From Caulobacteraceae bacterium UBA5005 (GTDB lineage Bacteria; Pseudomonadota; Alphaproteobacteria; Caulobacterales; Caulobacteraceae), in the NCBI GenBank assembly GCA_002398405.1, contig DGYN01000017.1, forward strand, positions 6,280 through 20,025: a stretch of DNA of 13,746 bases, in the 5' to 3' direction. The notes below the pieces were generated by a model. That model was not told the origin of the DNA, did no database searches, and was given only the letters and a program-made list of their open reading frames with translations. The position numbers and the translations under genes were made by a program. Shown piece by piece: positions 6,124-13,746 of the stretch (position 1 is the stretch's first letter; each line of letters opens with the position of its first letter).

Positions 6124-6966
6124 ATGCCCGTGGTTCATCTCAAGCGCTGGAACATGTCGATCGGCGAGGGGCCGCTGGCGGTCATCGCCGGTCTCAATGT
6201 TCTGGAAAACCTCGACCTCGCCCTGACGGTCGGACGCGAGCTGCAGGCGATCTGCGTGGGTCTGGATCTGCCCTTTGTGTTCAAGGCCAGCTTCGATAAG
6301 GCCAACCGCTCATCGATCAAAAGCTATCGTGGCCCGGGGCTGAAGGACGGCCTGGCCCTGCTGGCGGAGGTGAAGCTCACCCTCGGCGTTCCCATCGTCA
6401 CCGACCTGCATGAGCCGGAACAGGCGCGGGCCGTGGCGGCGGTCGCCGACATCGTCCAGATCCCCGCCTTCCTTAACCGCCAGACCGACCTGATCGTCGC
6501 GGCCGCCAAGGCGACACAGGCGGCGGGCGGGATCCTGCACGTCAAAAAGGCCCAGTATCAGGCGCCCTGGGACGTAAGGAACATCATCGACAAGGCGCGC
6601 GAGGCAGCCCCTGACCTGCCGGTCATCCTGTGCGAACGCGGTTCGTCCTTCGGCTACAACAACCTGGTGGTCGACATGCTGGCCATCGGCGAGATGCAAA
6701 AGCTCGGCGTTCCCGTGACCATCGACGCCACCCACGCGGTCCAGCTTCCGGGCGCCGACCCGCGCACGGCGGGCGCTTCGACGGGCGGGCGGCGCGATGG
6801 GGTGCCAATCATCGCCAAGGCGGCGGTGGCGGCGGGAGCCGACGGCGTCTTTCTGGAATTCCACCCCGATCCGGATAAGGCGCTGTGCGATGGGCCCAGC
6901 TGCCTGCCGCTCAGCGGCGCAAGGGCGCTTCTGACCACGCTGAAGGCCATCCATCAGGTCCGTTAG
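6124..6966 (+). CDS. kdsA: 3-deoxy-8-phosphooctulonate synthase (KdsA)
   Basis: The 280-residue cytosolic TIM-barrel enzyme condenses phosphoenolpyruvate with arabinose 5-phosphate to make Kdo 8-phosphate, the first committed step to the Kdo of lipopolysaccharide. Landmarks are FKASFDKANRSS (53-64), YRGPGLKDGL (68-77), VTDLHEPEQ (92-100), IPAFLNRQTDL (113-123), CERGSSFGYNNLVVDML (170-186), TIDATHAVQ (199-207), GGRRDGV (221-227) and FHPDPDKALCDGPS (246-259). Residue N25 in IAGLNVLEN sits where metal-dependent KdsA enzymes have a metal-binding Cys, so this is probably the metal-independent class, as in E. coli. Length is normal for the family. The gene follows the DUF3089 gene closely, and its stop overlaps that of recG on the other strand. 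Confidence 0.96.
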   Translation: MPVVHLKRWNMSIGEGPLAVIAGLNVLENLDLALTVGRELQAICVGLDLPFVFKASFDKANRSSIKSYRGPGLKDGLALLAEVKLTLGVPIVTDLHEPEQARAVAAVADIVQIPAFLNRQTDLIVAAAKATQAAGGILHVKKAQYQAPWDVRNIIDKAREAAPDLPVILCERGSSFGYNNLVVDMLAIGEMQKLGVPVTIDATHAVQLPGADPRTAGASTGGRRDGVPIIAKAAVAAGADGVFLEFHPDPDKALCDGPSCLPLSGARALLTTLKAIHQVR

Positions 6967-9035
6967 CCCGCGTCGGCGGCGCCCGTCGGCTTCCAGTCGA
7001 ACAGCTCGATCAAAACCTTCACTGCCTTCCCCTTCTCCGATTTAAACTCAGGGTCCGTCGCCAGGATCAGCCGCGCCTCGTCGGCGGCGGGCTGGATGAG
7101 GTCGCGGTGGGCCACAGGGTCGGCCAGGCGATAGGCGGGAAAGCCGCTCTGCTTCAGGCCCAGCGGATCGCCCCCGCCGCGCAGCTCCAGGTCCTTTTCG
7201 GCGATCAGGAAGCCGTCGTCGGTCTCTCGCAGGATATTGAGCCGGGCCTCCCCGGTCTTGGAAAGCGGTGGATCGTAAAGGAGTACACAGGCGCTTTCCC
7301 TCGCTCCCCGTCCCACCCGGCCCCGCAGCTGGTGCAGTTGCGCCAGGCCGAACCGCTCGGCGTGCTCGATGACCATGATCGAGGCGTTGGGCACATTGAC
7401 CCCGACCTCCACCACCGTGGTCGCCACCAGGACGCTGACCTTGCCGTCCGCGAAATCAGCCATGACCTGGTCCTTGGCGGCCGACGGCATCTGGCCGTGA
7501 ACCAGACCCACGGAGGGACCCAGAGCGCGCCTAAGGTCCTCAACCCGTCCTTCAGCGGCCGCGAGATCGCTGTCCTCGGATTCCGAAACCAGCGGACAGA
7601 TCCAAAAGGCCTGGGCCCCGTCCCTGATCACCGCCCGCAGCCGCTCGACGATCTCGCCGATCCGGGGGGAGGGGACAGCGCGGGTGGCGACGGGGGTGCG
7701 GCCCGGCGGCTTTTCATCCAGGCGCGAGACGTCGAGGTCGCCGTAAAGGGTGAGTTCCAGGGTGCGTGGGATTGGCGTCGCGGACATGGCCAGCAGGTGG
7801 ACGCCGGCGCCCTTCTCCTGCAGCCGCCTGCGTTCGGAGACGCCGAACCGGTGCTGCTCGTCGATCACCGCCAGGGTCAGGGCCTGATAGACGACGTCGT
7901 CCTGGAAAAGGGCGTGGGTGCCGACCGCGATCGCCGCTTCGCCGGACGCGATCAACCGCAGCTTCTCCGCTCGCCCGGCGCCCTTGTCCCGTCCGGTGAG
8001 CAGGACCGAACGAATCCCGACGGCCTCCAGCGGCCCGGCGATGGTCTCATAGTGCTGGCGGGCGAGAATTTCGGTGGGGGCCATCAGCACCGTCTGCCGC
8101 CCCGCCGCCGCCACGTCAGCCGCCGCCAGCATACAGACCACCGTCTTGCCCGAGCCCACGTCCCCCTGCAGCAGGCGCGACATCCGCTCGCCGTGCGCCA
8201 GGTCTCCACGGATTTCGGACAGCGCCCGGACCTGGGCGCCCGTCAGGCGGAAAGGCAGGGCGGTTTCGAGATCCGCCGTCGTCCTGGCCGCCGGGATTGA
8301 CGCCGCCGGTTCCCGCCGCCGGCCCTCCTTGCGCCGCGCCAGGGCCAGTTGATGGGCCAACAGCTCGTCATAGCCGAGCCGCCGTCGGGGCAAGGCGTCT
8401 GCCCCAAGGTCAGTCTCGGCCTTGGGCGCATGGACGGCCGCCAGGGCGTCGCGCCAGGCCGGCCAACCCTGTTTCGCCTTCCAGGCCGCATCGATCCATT
8501 CCGGCAGCACCGGCGCGGCCTCCAGCGCCTCCAGGGCGAAACGGCGCAGGGTGCGTGGCGGCAGGCCCGCCGTTCCGGGATAGATCGGTTCGACATCCGG
8601 AATGTCGCCGGCCCGGCCCGCGTCGAGCAGATAATCGGGGTGCGTGATCTGCAGTTCGCTGTTGAACACCTCGACCCTGCCGCTGACCACGCGGGCCGCG
8701 CCAGCCGGATGAGCCTTTAAAAGAGAATCTCCAAACACTTTGAAATAGATAATAGAAATCGACCCGGTCTCATCTACAGCCTTGATCCGGTACGGCAATC
8801 CCGGCCGGCGCGGCGGGAAGTGCTGGTCGATCCTGACGGTGAAGGTCTGGACCTCCTTGTCCAGGGCGGCGCTCACCGTGGTCCTGCGCCGCCTCACCAG
8901 GCTCTGAGGCAGGGTGAAGGCGACGTCACGCACCAGGGGCCCGGCCACCCGCTCGACCAGGGGCGCGAGCTTGGGCCCCACGCCCTTCAGCTTCGCGGAA
9001 GGCGCGAACAGGGGGAAAAGAATCTCCGGCCGCAT
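6963..9035 (-). CDS. recG: ATP-dependent DNA helicase RecG
   Basis: RecG (690 residues) remodels stalled replication forks and branch-migrates recombination intermediates. The N-terminal wedge/OB region covers about 15-140. The superfamily 2 motor follows with GDVGSGKT (291-298, Walker A), APTEILARQHY (319-329), IDEQHRFGV (391-399, DEQH box), SATPIPRT (418-425), WICPLVSESE (478-487), VHGQM (512-516), VATTVVEVGVNVPNA (537-551) and QLRGRVGRG (569-577). The C-terminal TRG region (GFLIAEKDLELRGGGDPLG, 608-626) drives translocation. Length is typical. The ATG at 9035 lacks a Shine-Dalgarno; a GCTATGCT element about 6 nt upstream could serve as a -10 for a nearly leaderless mRNA. The gene is divergent from sdhE. 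Codons for residues 93-108 are strikingly AT-rich, unlike the rest. Confidence 0.96.
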   Translation of the reverse strand: MRPEILFPLFAPSAKLKGVGPKLAPLVERVAGPLVRDVAFTLPQSLVRRRRTTVSAALDKEVQTFTVRIDQHFPPRRPGLPYRIKAVDETGSISIIYFKVFGDSLLKAHPAGAARVVSGRVEVFNSELQITHPDYLLDAGRAGDIPDVEPIYPGTAGLPPRTLRRFALEALEAAPVLPEWIDAAWKAKQGWPAWRDALAAVHAPKAETDLGADALPRRRLGYDELLAHQLALARRKEGRRREPAASIPAARTTADLETALPFRLTGAQVRALSEIRGDLAHGERMSRLLQGDVGSGKTVVCMLAAADVAAAGRQTVLMAPTEILARQHYETIAGPLEAVGIRSVLLTGRDKGAGRAEKLRLIASGEAAIAVGTHALFQDDVVYQALTLAVIDEQHRFGVSERRRLQEKGAGVHLLAMSATPIPRTLELTLYGDLDVSRLDEKPPGRTPVATRAVPSPRIGEIVERLRAVIRDGAQAFWICPLVSESEDSDLAAAEGRVEDLRRALGPSVGLVHGQMPSAAKDQVMADFADGKVSVLVATTVVEVGVNVPNASIMVIEHAERFGLAQLHQLRGRVGRGARESACVLLYDPPLSKTGEARLNILRETDDGFLIAEKDLELRGGGDPLGLKQSGFPAYRLADPVAHRDLIQPAADEARLILATDPEFKSEKGKAVKVLIELFDWKPTGAADAG
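8712..8759 (-). other. AT-rich rare-codon patch inside recG
   Basis: Residues 93-108 of RecG are encoded mostly by A/T-ending codons (ATT, TCT, ATT, TAT, AAA, TTT, GGA, GAT, TCT, CTT, TTA, GCT), including the TTA leucine codon that GC-rich genomes nearly avoid. I count 15 G/C in 8711-8760, against roughly two-thirds G/C in the surrounding gene. The reading frame is intact and the protein segment looks normal for the OB-fold region. The cause is unknown. Confidence 0.75.
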
Positions 9036-9075
9036 GAAAACAGCATAGCGCAGCTAGCGGTGCGCGGCGCTTGGT

Positions 9076-9083
9076 TCTATATC
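9076..9083 (+). promoter_or_regulatory. Candidate -10 element for sdhE-mfd
   Basis: TCTATATC matches the Caulobacter housekeeping -10 consensus GCTANAWC at seven of eight positions. No clear TTGAC -35 lies 10-14 nt upstream. It ends 11 nt before the sdhE ATG, so a start site a few bases downstream of the element would give an almost leaderless mRNA, in line with the absence of a purine-rich Shine-Dalgarno (CCGCCTCCCC precedes the ATG). Confidence 0.4.
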
Positions 9084-9094
9084 GCCGCCTCCCC

Positions 9095-9379
9095 ATGGAA
9101 GAGACGAGGCTAAAGCGGATTATCTTCCGCGCCTGGCGGCGCGGTTTTCGGGAAGCGGACCTGATTTTCGGGCCGTTCGCACAGACCCATGGGCCAAGCC
9201 TAAGCTCCGTTGATCTGGACGATCTGGAGGCCCTTCTCGATGCCCCGGACCAGGACGTCTACGACTGGGTCACCGGTCGCGCCCCGCCGCCGCCTGCGTT
9301 CGACACCTCCATCCTGAAGCAGGTTCAGGCCTTCAAGGCGGCCCTTCCTATCGCTTCCGGCGATCTGTCCGGCTCGTAG
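9095..9379 (+). CDS. sdhE: FAD assembly factor SdhE (succinate dehydrogenase flavinylation)
   Basis: This 94-residue protein belongs to the SdhE/Sdh5/YgfY family, which helps attach FAD covalently to SdhA of succinate dehydrogenase. The diagnostic RGxxE motif is RGFRE (16-20), followed by ADLIFGPFA (21-29) and an acidic helical segment ending in DQDVYDWVTGR (52-62), all in family order. The ATG at 9095 gives the usual N-terminus; an in-frame TTG at 9071 would add eight residues and is disfavoured because it precedes the candidate -10. A Pro/Ala-containing tail extends beyond the core. The gene stops 4 nt before mfd and lies divergent to recG, an arrangement I recall as common in Alphaproteobacteria. 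Confidence 0.93.
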   Translation: MEETRLKRIIFRAWRRGFREADLIFGPFAQTHGPSLSSVDLDDLEALLDAPDQDVYDWVTGRAPPPPAFDTSILKQVQAFKAALPIASGDLSGS

Positions 9380-9383
9380 CATC

Positions 9384-12844
<3,461 letters not shown>

Positions 12845-12848
<4 letters not shown>

Positions 12849-13549
12849 CCCAGCGTCTGCAACGCCTCGAACATGCGGATATCGTCGTTGGCCGTGCGGA
12901 TCGGCGCCTCGCCTTGGGCCTTCAGCGCCCGCCAGACGTGGCGGAAAAGGGCCTTGATCTCCAGCGACGCGGAGTCCTTGCCGTCAGCCTCACAGACACC
13001 GGTGCGGCTGGTGAAGGCGTTCTGGTACGCCATGCGGCTGCGCAGGGCGATCGGCGCGGTCTCCAGCCCCGCGAAACGCAGGGCGTCAAAGGCCTTGACC
13101 ACCGCCGGCGGCTCGACGCCGCGGCGGGCGGGGGCGCACTGATTGAGGACGATCATGCCCTCACGGCCCAGGTGCTTGATGATCTGGGCCGAGCGCACCG
13201 CGGCCGACAGGTCGAGGTAGGTGGGACGCGCCACGGCCAGGCACAGGTCCGCGACCTTCACCGCCTGGGTGATGTCGCTCTCGGGCGCGGCCGCCGTGTC
13301 GATGATCAGAAGGTCGGCGCCAGACCGCGACGCGGCCTGAGTGAGCGCGAAGAGTTTCGCGGGCGTCGTCGGAAACAGCAGGGACGCGGCGTCCTCACGG
13401 CTCCCAAGAACGTCGGTGGCCGAACGCAGCGGATCAGCGTCGGCGAGCACCGCCTTCACGCCAAGCGCGCGAGCGGCCATGGTAAGGTTGACGGAGACCG
13501 TGGTCTTGCCAGCCCCACCTTTGCGGGAAATTACCGCCAAGGTCTTCAT
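12845..13549 (-). CDS. ParA-family (MinD/ParA) ATPase without a ParB partner
   Basis: This 234-residue P-loop ATPase belongs to the ParA/MinD group, whose members position DNA or protein cargo by ATP-driven cycles on the nucleoid or membrane. The deviant Walker A motif KGGAGKTT (10-17) has the signature lysine K10 plus K15. ADADP (36-40) occupies the switch I position, and DLLIIDTAA (79-87) is Walker B. There is no N-terminal helix-turn-helix and no C-terminal amphipathic MinD tail that I can see. The start is ATG at 13549, with GGGGGA (13558-13563) 8 nt upstream, giving the standard M-K-T-L-A-V-I-S-R-K opening; an upstream in-frame start at 13597 is unnecessary. No parB gene or parS-like repeat is visible nearby, so it looks like an orphan ParA whose cargo (chemoreceptors, secretion parts, plasmid-like remnant) is unknown. 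It converges on mfd. Confidence 0.9.
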
Positions 13550-13746
13550 GATGTACGTCCCCCACCGGCTGCGGACGATCTCTTTGCCACCCGTCAACCT
13601 GTGGAGAAAGTGTATACACCTCAGAAAAGAATTTACAACGCGCCCGACTCATGGATGCGGCGAATTTGCCCACCATTGCAAGTCGTTCGAGCAGACTAAT
13701 AGAGTAAACGCGGCCCCCTATTTGGGCAGGGCTAACGCATGTGAGT
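13550..13746. other. Non-coding right end
   Basis: These 197 bp, clearly less GC-rich than the genes, contain the ribosome binding site and probable promoter of the ParA-like gene (13558-13638). Beyond 13640 I see no frame with coding character. A plus-strand GTG lies at 13741, but only six bases remain, so no gene can be claimed. Confidence 0.5.
13610..13638 (-). promoter_or_regulatory. Candidate promoter and GTGTATACAC palindrome upstream of the ParA-like gene
   Basis: On the minus strand TTGTAA (13638-13633) is followed after 16 nt by TATACA (13616-13611), each matching four of six consensus positions. The -10 lies inside the perfect 10-bp palindrome GTGTATACAC (13610-13619). A dimeric regulator bound there would occlude the promoter. 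The leader to the ATG at 13549 would be about 55 nt and contains the Shine-Dalgarno GGGGGA. No candidate regulator is encoded in the window. Confidence 0.4.

Noticed and set aside
5151..6125. 324-codon minus-strand frame opposite the DUF3089 gene
   Set aside because: It is antisense to an intact gene with family motifs, and its composition is typical of a shadow frame.
6885..8300. Long plus-strand open frame (471 codons) opposite recG
   Set aside because: It is an antisense shadow of recG that begins inside kdsA. It shows no domain or start signal.
9071..9094. TTG start extending SdhE by eight residues
   Set aside because: It would lie upstream of or within the candidate -10 element, and the extra residues are not part of the family core.
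13550..13597. Upstream in-frame start that would add 16 residues to the ParA-like ATPase
   Set aside because: The ATG at 13549 has a good Shine-Dalgarno and gives the standard beta-strand plus Walker A opening at residue 10.
13676..13702. Possible plus-strand promoter (TTGCAA, 15-nt gap, TAATAG) at the right end
   Set aside because: The spacing is short and both boxes are weak. No downstream gene is visible within the window to support it.

Overview
The window is a GC-rich chromosomal segment, most likely from an alphaproteobacterium. A relative of Caulobacter or Phenylobacterium is my best guess. The evidence is very strong G/C preference at third codon positions, the recG / sdhE / mfd arrangement common in Alphaproteobacteria, a Kdo-pathway gene implying a Gram-negative outer membrane, and one promoter element close to the Caulobacter housekeeping -10. 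The exact genus is inference. I see no mobile element, rRNA, tRNA or CRISPR array.

Left part (1-4960) lies entirely on the minus strand. In transcription order it holds a BlaI/MecI-type repressor, an M56 (BlaR1-like) membrane metalloprotease that overlaps it by 11 nt, a small unrecognised frame overlapping the protease tail, an MscS-type mechanosensitive channel, ParE (topoisomerase IV subunit B), and the first 49 codons of a DEAD-box RNA helicase cut off by the window edge. The repressor and protease form a sensor/regulator pair. Short TAC-n4-GTA boxes and a TTGACA promoter lie just upstream of the repressor and suggest autoregulation. The tight spacing down to the channel gene suggests a small envelope-related operon; parE may be read from it or separately.

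Middle part (5010-6966, plus strand) holds a membrane-anchored DUF3089 alpha/beta-hydrolase-like protein, whose expected serine nucleophile appears to be Glu, and kdsA (Kdo-8-phosphate synthase), 10 nt apart and probably cotranscribed.

Right part (6963-13549) is a DNA-repair block. recG (minus) is divergent from sdhE-mfd (plus), and a lone ParA-family ATPase gene (minus) runs head-on into mfd. kdsA/recG and mfd/parA-like each end tail to tail with overlapping stop codons (4-bp overlaps), leaving no space for a terminator between them. The last 197 bp hold a probable promoter with a perfect GTGTATACAC palindrome and no supportable gene.

Most of the window is conserved housekeeping sequence. 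I do not see a clearly new multi-gene system. The points most worth a second look are the BlaI-M56-small frame-MscS cluster, the out-of-frame tail of the M56 gene, the DUF3089 nucleophile replacement, and a sharply AT-rich, rare-codon patch inside recG.
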